From: a bacterium
Lineage (GTDB): Bacteria > Blakebacterota > Blakebacteria > Blakebacterales > Blakebacteraceae
NCBI GenBank assembly: GCA_025774205.1
Contig: JALGWK010000011.1
Span: forward strand, 1-27,435
Reading direction: 5' to 3'
Length of the DNA stretch: 27,435 bases
Shown here: in pieces, positions 16,198-23,137 of the stretch
Layout of the letters: each line of letters opens with the position of its first letter
How positions within the stretch are numbered: position 1 is the stretch's first letter
Position numbers and translations under genes: made by a program
The notes under the pieces: model-generated
Databases searched by the model: none
Told to the model about the DNA's origin: nothing
What the model saw: the letters and a program-made list of their open reading frames with translations, nothing else

Positions 16198-17250
16198 TCA
16201 TCGCTCAGGGAGTACGATGAGCTCGCCTTCGGTGAGCCCATCAGTGATCTCTGTCCAGCCGTCCTGGGTCCAGCCGATCTGTACCCGTCTGCGAACCGGC
16301 AGGCCGTCCTGCAGAACCGTAACGTAACGTTCCGAACGATCGCGACCTACCGCGGACGCAGGCACGGCTACCACATCGGGCCGCGGCTCGAGGACGATGG
16401 TGACCGCGGCGGTCATCTCGGGTCGCAGGGTAAAATCCCTGCGGTCGAGGATCTGGATGATGACCACGTAGTTCACCACATTGTCCTGGATCACGGCTTT
16501 CGGATATATGGCGGTGATCTCACCCTCGAAATCCTCGGCGGGATAACTGTCCACCGAGAACCGGGCCGGCTGTCCAAGGCGTATGCGGCCGATATCGGTC
16601 TCGTCGACATAGGCCTGAATTTCAAGACGCTCGAGGTCGATGATATTTACGAAGGTGGGGGCGGAGAAGCTGGCGGCTACCGTCTCCCCCTCCTGGGTGG
16701 CGACCGACGCCACGACCCCGCTGGTGGGCGCGGTAATACGCGTATAGGAGAGCTGGATGCTGGCCGATTCAAGATTGGCCTCAGCCTGCCGCACCTGTGC
16801 TTCTGCCACAGCCAGGGCGTATTCGGCAGTATCGACCTGCTGTCGGGATACGAACTCACGCTCGGCCATGGACGTCAGGCGATCAAGATTCAGACGGGCC
16901 AGTTCAGCCTCTGCTCGAGAGCGGGCCAGTGAGGCTTCGCTCTGGTCCACCCGGGCCTGGAACTCCGCGTCATCGATCTCGGCGATGATATCTCCGGCCC
17001 GCACATGGTCGCCGATGTTGGCCCGCAGACGGGTCACTACTCCCGAGACCCGGGAGCCGACCTTCACCTCGGCTCCAACCATGGGCCGTATCACACCCAT
17101 TGCCATGACGGTGGCGCTGATATCGCGGCGCCCGACTGTCTGGGTCCTCGTGGTCTGCTGATCGTCGCCTTCAGGTGTGCGCAGGGCGAGCCACCCGGCT
17201 GCCGCCAGGATCACCACCCCCGTAAGCACTGCCCAGCCCTTCTTTTTCAT
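16198..17250 (-). CDS. MacA/HlyD-like periplasmic adaptor (RND/MFP family)
   Basis: The 350-residue protein begins at ATG 17250, overlapping the TolC-like gene's stop as ATGA. One N-terminal membrane helix (residues 7-23) anchors it in the inner membrane. Then come a biotinyl-lipoyl half (SRVSGVVTRL, then GDHVRAGDIIAEID), a long helical hairpin (about 90-165) rich in Ala, Glu and Arg, the second lipoyl half (ITAPTSGVVAS, then QEGETV) and beta-barrel and membrane-proximal domains. It would link the MacB-type permease to the outer-membrane channel. A longer upstream reading frame exists but has no family similarity. Confidence 0.92.
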   Translation of the reverse strand: MKKKGWAVLTGVVILAAAGWLALRTPEGDDQQTTRTQTVGRRDISATVMAMGVIRPMVGAEVKVGSRVSGVVTRLRANIGDHVRAGDIIAEIDDAEFQARVDQSEASLARSRAEAELARLNLDRLTSMAEREFVSRQQVDTAEYALAVAEAQVRQAEANLESASIQLSYTRITAPTSGVVASVATQEGETVAASFSAPTFVNIIDLERLEIQAYVDETDIGRIRLGQPARFSVDSYPAEDFEGEITAIYPKAVIQDNVVNYVVIIQILDRRDFTLRPEMTAAVTIVLEPRPDVVAVPASAVGRDRSERYVTVLQDGLPVRRRVQIGWTQDGWTEITDGLTEGELIVLPER

Positions 17251-18587
17251 GGTTGTTCCTCTTTCACGATATCGATGCCGAGGGCACGATCCAGGACTGC
17301 CCGGGCGATATGCCGGTCGAATATCGCCTGAATGAATGTCTGTTCCGCGTTCGTGTGGGTAGTGCGGGCGTCTACAAGGGCTATCATGGACCCCAGCCCC
17401 AACCGGTAGCTCTCCATTGCCGCGTCCAGATTCTCCCGTGTGGCTTCGAGCAGGGTACGGGCGTTCTCCAGACGGGTTACTGACTCCCCTTCGGCAAGCA
17501 GTGCGTCCCACACCTCCCGTTCTATCTGCTGGATGGTGGTCTGCTCATCGTAGCGGGACGCCTCGAGCAGTGCCTCGCGGGCCTGCAATCGGGCAGTGGG
17601 GGCATAGCCCTCGAACAGAGGCATAGCCACCTGCAATCCGATCGACCAGCTCTCCCGGGGACTCAGGGATGACGTTCCGCCCCGGTTCAGCCCGGCGTTT
17701 GCGTTCACCGTCGGTAGAAACACCCCCCTGGACAACTGGACCTCGGCCTCATGGCGATCGGTCCGCGCCCGGGAAAGTCGTACTTCATCCCTGGTCTCGA
17801 GAGCGGTCTGCAGCAATTCCGTCCAGTCGGGCAGGGAGGGCAGGGGATCATCTTCGGATCCCGGGACCAGTTCGAGAGATGTTGATGGAGAACGTCCCAT
17901 GAGTGTGTTGAGGAGTGCCCGGGCGCCATCACGGGTATTTCTGGACCGGGTGAGTACCAGTTCGACGGCCGAGACATCCACCCGGGCGCGGAGCACATCG
18001 GGGCGGGTGGCCAATCCGGCACTGAGCTGGGCCTCGGCGAATTCCAGGTTCAGGCGGCTGAGCTTCAGCGCCTCTTCAGTGGAAAAAACAAGCCGGTCCG
18101 CCTGGACCAGCCGGTACCATGCCAGCCGTACCGCCAGGATCAGGTCGGCACGGGCGCCGGCTACGGCTGCTTCGTCAACGGCCAGAGCCGCTGCAGCGAC
18201 TTCCATTCCGGCCGCTGATCGACCTCCCCGATAGATGGTCTGCTGAAGGGAGAGTCCCAGATCATGGCGATCGACGGTACCGGCGTCACTGCTGCCCGAT
18301 CGTGAAGCTGAACCGGTGACGTCGAGGGTCGGGTAGTAGATCGAGCGGGCCACGACGAGGTCGGCACGCGTTGCCCCGAGTGCTGTCAGGCGGGATTGCA
18401 GGTTCGGATTCGCGGCCAGGGCCTGCCGGACACAGGTCATCAGGTCGAGAGGTTCGATCTCATCGTTCGATGAGCCGGGAATCTGAGCCTGGACCATCCC
18501 GGACTGCGACATGAGAACGATGATTACGAACGCATGAATCAGCGTCGCGGGACAGAGCCGGCAGCGGGAGGGGGAAGTGGATATCAC
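17247..18587 (-). CDS. TolC-like outer membrane efflux channel
   Basis: An outer-membrane efflux protein with two repeats of long helical segments. It starts its mature region with the usual LTLEEAV-like motif (here DLMTCVRQALAANPNL), followed by ARSIYYPTLDVTGSAS and the second-half LSRGVFLPTVNANAGL. The signal peptide spans roughly 35 residues from the proposed GTG start at 18587 (GGAG nine bases upstream) and ends near MVQAQ. An in-frame ATG at 18653 would add 22 residues in front of the signal peptide and lacks a ribosome site, so the GTG is preferred. It is the first gene of the efflux operon (TolC, MacA, ATPase, permease, permease), with overlapping codons to the adaptor. Confidence 0.87.
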   Translation of the reverse strand: MISTSPSRCRLCPATLIHAFVIIVLMSQSGMVQAQIPGSSNDEIEPLDLMTCVRQALAANPNLQSRLTALGATRADLVVARSIYYPTLDVTGSASRSGSSDAGTVDRHDLGLSLQQTIYRGGRSAAGMEVAAAALAVDEAAVAGARADLILAVRLAWYRLVQADRLVFSTEEALKLSRLNLEFAEAQLSAGLATRPDVLRARVDVSAVELVLTRSRNTRDGARALLNTLMGRSPSTSLELVPGSEDDPLPSLPDWTELLQTALETRDEVRLSRARTDRHEAEVQLSRGVFLPTVNANAGLNRGGTSSLSPRESWSIGLQVAMPLFEGYAPTARLQAREALLEASRYDEQTTIQQIEREVWDALLAEGESVTRLENARTLLEATRENLDAAMESYRLGLGSMIALVDARTTHTNAEQTFIQAIFDRHIARAVLDRALGIDIVKEEQP

Positions 18588-18619
18588 GATGGTATTCTCC
18601 AGTTCATGAACTTGGCTGT

Positions 18620-18745
18620 CTATAAGTACAGACACCACGGTTGACGGTTCCATGTGATGGCAGCTGCCACGATCGGTGATATCAATGGAAGATCAGGATA
18701 CATTCTGCCCGTGATGGTTGCTGATGCTTGCTGGAGCTGTCTCAT
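18620..18745 (-). CDS. Possible 41-residue leader ORF in the efflux operon's 5' leader
   Basis: Between the predicted promoter (start near 18772) and the TolC-like gene lies a small frame beginning at ATG 18745, with AGGAAAG eight bases upstream. It ends 32 bp before the preferred GTG start. The peptide contains two tryptophans near its end but has no recognisable homologue or membrane segment. It may be a translated leader or chance. Confidence 0.2.
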   Translation of the reverse strand: MRQLQQASATITGRMYPDLPLISPIVAAAITWNRQPWCLYL

Positions 18746-18774
18746 TGTCAGGTCTTTCCTGGGACTCCTTGTTT

Positions 18775-18807
18775 TAGTATTATATAAAATTCGATAATAA
18801 GATGCAA
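18775..18807 (-). promoter_or_regulatory. Promoter of the efflux operon with 27-bp operator-like element (copy B)
   Basis: On the minus strand a -35 TTGCAT (18802-18807) and a -10 TATAAT (18779-18784) are separated by exactly 17 bp. The 27-bp element (18775-18801) fills the spacer and -10 and matches the element upstream of the ferritin-like gene at 23 of 27 positions. This placement suits a repressor that blocks RNA polymerase. The transcript would have a leader of about 185 nt before the TolC-like start. Confidence 0.6.
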
Positions 18808-18854
18808 TACATTGATCCTCTCAGCAGACTGCGGCAGTTGATCAAATTTATCCT

Positions 18855-18895
18855 TTGAGAGACGGGTCGGCCACTATATTATGTGCATATGCACA
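18855..18895 (+). promoter_or_regulatory. Promoter and palindromic operator of the UPF0251 gene
   Basis: A -35-like TTGAGA (18855-18860) and -10 TATTAT (18877-18882) have a 16-bp spacer. The predicted start falls inside TGTGCATATGCACA (18882-18895), a 14-bp perfect palindrome, only a few bases before the AAGGAG ribosome site. A dimeric DNA-binding protein here would block transcription. The obvious candidate is the UPF0251 protein itself (inference). Confidence 0.5.
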
Positions 18896-18911
18896 ATTAA
18901 GGAGCCTGCTC

Positions 18912-19220
18912 GTGCCCCGACCCCGGAAACAGAGACGCTGTCAGCAATACATGGGTGACACCATCTACAAACCTCGCAGTATCCCCATGACAGAGCTCGA
19001 AGTGATCACCATCGATCTCAGCGATCTGGAAGCGATGCGTCTCTGCGACCTGGATGGTCTTGATCAGGAAGAGGCCGGTCACCGGATCGGGGTATCGAGA
19101 GGTACCGTACAGCGCATGCTCAAACGGGGTCGGGCTTCGGTAGTCGAAGCCCTCCTGACATCGAAAGCTCTACTAATTGATAAAGGGGAACATTGTGAAG
19201 ATCTGCATACCGGCCGCTAA
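18912..19220 (+). CDS. UPF0251 (DUF134) helix-turn-helix protein
   Basis: The 102-residue protein starts at GTG 18912 with AAGGAG seven bases upstream. It begins with PRPRKQRR, typical of the family, followed by a region ending KPRSIPMTELE, an acidic helix (DLSDLEAMRLCDLDGL) and a sigma-70-region-4-like helix-turn-helix (QEEAGHRIGVSRGTVQRML). Family members are predicted DNA-binding proteins, often beside NifX-like genes as here; the targets are mostly unknown. The end overlaps the NifX-like gene by 26 bp. Autoregulation through the palindrome at 18882-18895 is likely. Confidence 0.88.
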   Translation: MPRPRKQRRCQQYMGDTIYKPRSIPMTELEVITIDLSDLEAMRLCDLDGLDQEEAGHRIGVSRGTVQRMLKRGRASVVEALLTSKALLIDKGEHCEDLHTGR

Positions 19221-19547
19221 TGATCTGGGTATGAACGCGCGGGTCCACGACCATTTTGGCAGTGCGCCATTCTTCATCATCGTGGAGTCCGGAACCGAAA
19301 CGGTCGAGGTGGTCCAGAATCAGAGTGACCACAGCGCGCACGGACAGTGCATGCCCATGCAGCAACTGGGTGCCCTGGAACTTGATAGTGTAGGAATGCC
19401 CTCGCCCGGTTCTCAACTGTCGGCATCAAGGTGTTCACCACCCGCAGTCAGACGGTAGAGGAGGTCGTCGAGGAGGCCCGCAACGGGCTACTTCAGCCCC
19501 TCGATGCCTCCGGCGCCTGTGCCGGTCATGGAGGAGCGATCACATGA
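19195..19547 (+). pseudogene. NifX/NifB-type dinitrogenase Fe-Mo cofactor domain protein, frameshifted
   Basis: From GTG 19195 (AAGGGG site upstream) the frame encodes the usual start of the family (VKICIPAAND, ARVHDHFGSAPFF, then a short His-rich stretch SDHSAHGQCMPM). After LELDSV it loses similarity near 19395 and ends at 19458. A different frame resumes at about 19400 with NALARFSTVGIKVF and runs to a TGA at 19545-19547 that overlaps the next start as ATGA. The family normally has about seven residues (a VCGGIGR-like loop) between these parts; only two nucleotides are present, so about 19 bp seem to be missing. The preserved coupling to the next gene suggests the lesion is recent, or an assembly error. 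Members bind metal clusters; no nitrogenase is nearby. Confidence 0.75.
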
Positions 19548-19972
19548 AGCTCGGCATCGTCATCTGTGATCGGTATGGGAGCTGTGGCGGGGGCAAGTGT
19601 TTCCGGTCCGCGAGGGAGCGGGCCGGGGCATTTTCCATCTATCCGGAGGATGAGCCTCTGGAAGTGGTGGGTTTCGCGCATTGCGGCGGCTGTCCCGGAG
19701 GCAACATCGAGTATGTCGTCGATGAGATGAAGAACAATGGCGCGGAGGCGATCCACCTGGCGACGGGATTCGTCGTCGGGTATCCGCCCTGTCCGCATCT
19801 CGACTATCTCAAGTCATTCATCGAGTCGTTCCACGGCCTCCCGGTCGTGGTCGGGACCCACCCGATACCGGAGAAATACCTGATCGGTCACACTGATCTG
19901 GATTCAATCGGGACACTTGAGCGCTTTCCTGACCTCATGGCCACTCATGAGGTACGCAAGGCGTACGATTGA
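19544..19972 (+). CDS. CGGC-domain protein
   Basis: This 142-residue protein fits the CGGC domain family, whose name motif appears as HCGGCPGG near residue 48. An N-terminal ICDRYGSCGGGKCF segment and a later GYPPCPHLDYL supply further cysteines. The cysteine arrangement suggests metal or iron-sulfur binding; no activity is established. The start overlaps the preceding NifX-like gene, so the two were translated together. With the UPF0251 gene they form a three-gene operon, a combination that suggests a metal- or sulfur-related function. Confidence 0.82.
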   Translation: MKLGIVICDRYGSCGGGKCFRSARERAGAFSIYPEDEPLEVVGFAHCGGCPGGNIEYVVDEMKNNGAEAIHLATGFVVGYPPCPHLDYLKSFIESFHGLPVVVGTHPIPEKYLIGHTDLDSIGTLERFPDLMATHEVRKAYD

Positions 19973-20000
19973 GGGAGGTTGTGAAGGATAAATAAGTGGC

Positions 20001-20016
20001 GAATTATCGAATTAAA
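20001..20016 (-). promoter_or_regulatory. Partial copy (C) of the AT-rich operator-like element
   Basis: On the minus strand the sequence reads TTTAATTCGATAATTC, matching the right half (AAATWCGATAATT) of the elements at 12843 and 18775. The left arm with GTATTAT is absent. It lies 67 bp upstream of the small CPAC gene at 20083 (plus strand), in a suitable place for control of the metal-transport cluster. Confidence 0.35.
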
Positions 20017-20082
20017 TCCGCTTGTTAGGAGTAATGGTATCGTAGAAAGTATGTACATTGTTTCATCACCCGAAGTCACACG

Positions 20083-20436
20083 ATGACCGGACTGCGCCCG
20101 AACACGGGAGAGCCGAACGGTACGATGAGGACTTCAGATAACCGATATCCAACCGGGATCCAGGCGATCGCCGTCTGTCTGCTGGTCGTTGTCATCTCCG
20201 TCTCCACTTTCGCGAACCTGTTCCACAACCACGAGAGTATGGAGATACGACCCGATTGTCCTGCCTGTCTCTGGCAACAGCTGGACCAGGAGGCCAATGA
20301 CGGACCGACCGCCGCAGAACTGGTCACCTCCAGCCTCATCGTCACCAACGAGACCCCCCAACTCCACGATGGTCTCCTCCGTATCAGCTGTGATATCACG
20401 ATCGGCACCCCCATCAGGGCTCCACCCTCCCTCTGA
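20083..20436 (+). CDS. Small membrane protein with HNH and CPAC motifs, upstream of porin and metal ABC transporter genes
   Basis: The 117-residue protein has one hydrophobic segment (AIAVCLLVVVISVSTFANLF) immediately followed by HNHE and then CPACLW, so metal-binding His and Cys residues would sit on the outer side of the membrane if the segment acts as an anchor or signal. No known family is recognised; similar small proteins in front of metal-uptake clusters are plausible periplasmic metal sensors or binders. The start could also be ATG 20125, which would place the helix closer to the N-terminus. It is the first gene of the group that continues with the porin and the transporter. Confidence 0.6.
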   Translation: MTGLRPNTGEPNGTMRTSDNRYPTGIQAIAVCLLVVVISVSTFANLFHNHESMEIRPDCPACLWQQLDQEANDGPTAAELVTSSLIVTNETPQLHDGLLRISCDITIGTPIRAPPSL

Positions 20437-20469
20437 TCATATTCTGTAATCTCTGACAGGTTCTTTTCC

Positions 20470-20542
20470 GGTACGCGGCCTCGCACGGAGTGTCCGTGTA
20501 CCTCGCCCCTGCATGATGAGCCGGGCGGATCCTATCCGCCGG
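20470..20542 (+). other. Structured leader region before the porin gene
   Basis: The 192-bp gap before the porin holds nested inverted repeats: GGTAC (20470) with GTACC (20498), enclosing CACGGA/TCCGTG (20484-20498), and then GGCGGAT-CCT-ATCCGCC (20524-20540), a perfect 7-bp stem. The second hairpin lacks a T-run. The region may be a transcript leader with regulatory folding, or a weak terminator for the small upstream gene. It matches no riboswitch class I can recognise. Confidence 0.3.
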
Positions 20543-20628
20543 TCATCCACAGCGTTCCGCCACCGACAGGGCAACCGGCGGAGGGGAACGCAAGCAGCTG
20601 GCGCTGACAGGTAACGGAGGTAATCAGC

Positions 20629-21963
20629 ATGCCTCGATCATCGTCTCATATCGCACTGATCATTATCGCGGGCATTACGTGGATACAGCCCGTCAATGCC
20701 CAGGTGAGAGCGAGAGGAAGGCCTCCGGGTCTGGAAACCCGGCAGGCGATACCCGACACAACCCTGATCGAGGGAAAGATTCAATACCTCGAACAGCGTC
20801 TCCGACAGCTGGAAGCCCTCATGACAGCGCAGCAGGAGGAAACCCGGCGTGCATCCCTGCGGCAACGGGGCCAGCAGCAGGCCCGCGGACAGGGTGCAGC
20901 TGGTCAGCGGGAATCATCCCCGGTGCGCTTCCAGAGCGCCCAGCGGCAGATGAACCAGCTCAATCCGGAGATCAGTATGGGCGGCGATTTCATGGGCTGG
21001 ATCCGGTCCCCCGAGACGGTCCGGGACAGGGATGGTACCCCTCTGGAACCCGCCTTCGCGGCCGGGAACCGGTTCTGGTTCCGTGAAGCCGAACTAAGCA
21101 TAATCGCCCCCCTCGATCCTTATACCCGGGGGAAGTTTTTCTTCGGCATTCCCAGCGATGGCGGGGAGCTGGCCATCGAGGAAGCCTACATGCAATGGAT
21201 CAACCTGCCGACCGGTCTGAACTTGAAGATCGGTTTTTTCCGGAACCAGTTCGGACAGTTGAATCGATGGCATGACCATGCCCTGCCCCAGGCCGACCGG
21301 CCCCACGTTCTCCAGACCTTTCTCGGCGGCGAAGGCGGCCTTGCCGGGCTCGGCGGTTCGTTCAACTGGACCCTGCCGGGACTCTGGTCGCATGTGAACG
21401 ATCTGACGGTGGAGTTCATCAGCGGTGGGGATGGGATCAGCTACGCAGACAACTTCAGTCGTAACCGGATCCTCCTTGGCCGCCTGAAGAACTACTGGGA
21501 CTTGAGCGCAAACACCTACCTGGAACTGGGTGTGAGCGGCAGCTATGGGCACAACGATTCTGCCCGGCAGTACACGACCAGACTTGGCGGGATAGATCTG
21601 AACTACAGGTGGATTCCCGCCGGCAGGGGGCATTACCGGTCATTAGAGGTCCGGGCGGAGGCGATCGGGAGCTGGCGCGAAACCCTGGCCGGAGATGTTC
21701 AGGCCTGGGGAGGGTATCTGTCCATCCAGAACCGGCTCAACGCCCGGTTCCTCACCAGCCTGAGGGTTGACTATACCCAGCTGCCCGAGAATGCAGACCA
21801 TGATTTGAAGGCCATTGGCGCGACGCTCGATTACTGGCAGAGCGAGTTCGTCGTCTTCAGGATTCAGATCGACCGCATCCAGCGTTCCTTTGCCGCCACA
21901 GAGAATCGCCTGATTTTCCAGGCGATCTGGGCTATGGGCCCGCACAAACACGAGGCCTATTAA
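20629..21963 (+). CDS. Outer-membrane porin (phosphate-selective porin-like, OprP/OprO type)
   Basis: The 444-residue protein begins with a signal peptide (cleavage after PVNAQ, about residue 25). A coiled-coil segment follows (IQYLEQRLRQLEALMTAQQ, about 44-70) with a Gln/Arg-rich stretch, as in porins that use an N-terminal coiled coil to contact the cell wall. The remainder is a beta-barrel-like series of alternating strands rich in Tyr, Trp and Phe and resembles phosphate-selective-porin-like proteins (EEAYMQWINLPTGLNLKIGFFRNQFGQ). Good ribosome site GGAGG. Because it sits directly before metal-uptake genes, it may admit the metal or its complex across the outer membrane (inference). Confidence 0.8.
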   Translation: MPRSSSHIALIIIAGITWIQPVNAQVRARGRPPGLETRQAIPDTTLIEGKIQYLEQRLRQLEALMTAQQEETRRASLRQRGQQQARGQGAAGQRESSPVRFQSAQRQMNQLNPEISMGGDFMGWIRSPETVRDRDGTPLEPAFAAGNRFWFREAELSIIAPLDPYTRGKFFFGIPSDGGELAIEEAYMQWINLPTGLNLKIGFFRNQFGQLNRWHDHALPQADRPHVLQTFLGGEGGLAGLGGSFNWTLPGLWSHVNDLTVEFISGGDGISYADNFSRNRILLGRLKNYWDLSANTYLELGVSGSYGHNDSARQYTTRLGGIDLNYRWIPAGRGHYRSLEVRAEAIGSWRETLAGDVQAWGGYLSIQNRLNARFLTSLRVDYTQLPENADHDLKAIGATLDYWQSEFVVFRIQIDRIQRSFAATENRLIFQAIWAMGPHKHEAY

Positions 21964-22012
21964 TGCCCTATCACGAAATAACCGTGGCATGACACTACTG
22001 GGAGGATTCAAG

Positions 22013-23056
22013 ATGAAACGAATCATGACTGGGATAGCGGTGATCGTTATGGCGATGGCGGCGATGGGTGCCGGTCAGGAACCGGACAGAGTCAAAGTCG
22101 TAGGCTCCGTCCCCGATTTCGCGGCTATCGCGAAGGAGATCGGTGGTGATCTTGTGGAGGTGTCCTGGATCGCCCGGGGCAACCAGGACCCGCACTTCGT
22201 GCTCCCCAAGCCGAGTTACGCCCAGATGCTCTCCGATGCCGACCTCTTCATCACCACCGGGATTGACCTGGAGATGTGGGCCCCGCCGCTTATCGATAAA
22301 TCGCGCAACCCGAACATCCTGGAGGGGGCTCAAGGGTATGTGGCCGCCACGGCCGGTCTCGATCTCCTGGGAGTTCCCACCCACGGTGTGGACCGTTCGG
22401 CCGGAGACATCCACGTGTATGGCAATCCCCACATCCAGACCTGTCCTGTCCGCCTCATTGAGGCGGCCAACAACATCAAGATCGGTCTCCAGAAGGTGGA
22501 TCCGGACAACGAAGAGGCGTACGAAGAGGGATACCGGAGCTTCACCACCCGGATGCGGCAGGCCATGTTCGGCGAGGAACTCATGGAGATCGTGGGTGGC
22601 GATCTGCTCTGTGAACTCGCGATCGCGGGGTCCCTGATCGGATTTCTCGATAGTGAACAGTACAACGGCGGCACCCTGCTCGACCTCCTGGGGGGCTGGA
22701 TGAGGGAGGCAATGCCCTTCCGCGGCATGAAGATCATCGCCTACCACAAGAACTGGGAGTATTTCGCTGATCTCTTCGGGATGCGGATCATCGAATTCGT
22801 GGAGCCGAAACCGGGGATACCACCGACCGCCCGACACGTGAAAAAGGTGATCGACGATATCGAACGGCACGAGATCGAGATCATGCTGGTAGCCAATTAC
22901 TTCGAGAAGAACACCCCCCGGAGGATCGAAGAACGGACCGGCGTGAGGGCCATTTTTCTGCCGATCTCGGTGACTGGAGAACCGGGGATCGATACCATCT
23001 TCGAACTCTACGATTACTGGATCGAAACTATCAACAACGCCCTCGCAGGCAACTGA
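22013..23056 (+). CDS. Metal ABC transporter substrate-binding protein (ZnuA/TroA-like)
   Basis: The 347-residue protein starts at ATG 22013 after GGGAGG; an earlier in-frame ATG at 21989 lacks a site. A signal peptide ends near AMGAGQ (about residue 21). The TroA-fold is clear from VGSVPDFAAIAKEIGG at the start and the probable metal ligands His61, His140 and His245 (in DPHF, NPHI and AYHKNW), with an acidic residue in the C-terminal GEPGID segment. There is no long His-rich loop of the kind found in zinc-specific ZnuA, so zinc, manganese or iron are all possible. It is a periplasmic protein delivering metal to the permease encoded 81 bp downstream. Confidence 0.9.
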   Translation: MKRIMTGIAVIVMAMAAMGAGQEPDRVKVVGSVPDFAAIAKEIGGDLVEVSWIARGNQDPHFVLPKPSYAQMLSDADLFITTGIDLEMWAPPLIDKSRNPNILEGAQGYVAATAGLDLLGVPTHGVDRSAGDIHVYGNPHIQTCPVRLIEAANNIKIGLQKVDPDNEEAYEEGYRSFTTRMRQAMFGEELMEIVGGDLLCELAIAGSLIGFLDSEQYNGGTLLDLLGGWMREAMPFRGMKIIAYHKNWEYFADLFGMRIIEFVEPKPGIPPTARHVKKVIDDIERHEIEIMLVANYFEKNTPRRIEERTGVRAIFLPISVTGEPGIDTIFELYDYWIETINNALAGN

Positions 23057-23137
23057 AAGGTTCCCGGAATCACATCCGACCGGCACCCGGTCGGTCGGGT
23101 GGACGATCCGGGAGAGTGATGGAAAGAGAGCCAATCA

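Noticed and set aside
18588-18653. ATG 18653 as the start of the TolC-like gene
   Set aside because: No ribosome site, and it would place about 50 polar residues before the signal-peptide core. It cannot be fully excluded.
21995-23134. 379-codon open frame on the minus strand opposite the ZnuA-like gene
   Set aside because: The translation has no recognisable motif, and the opposite frame is a clear substrate-binding protein with a signal peptide and ribosome site.
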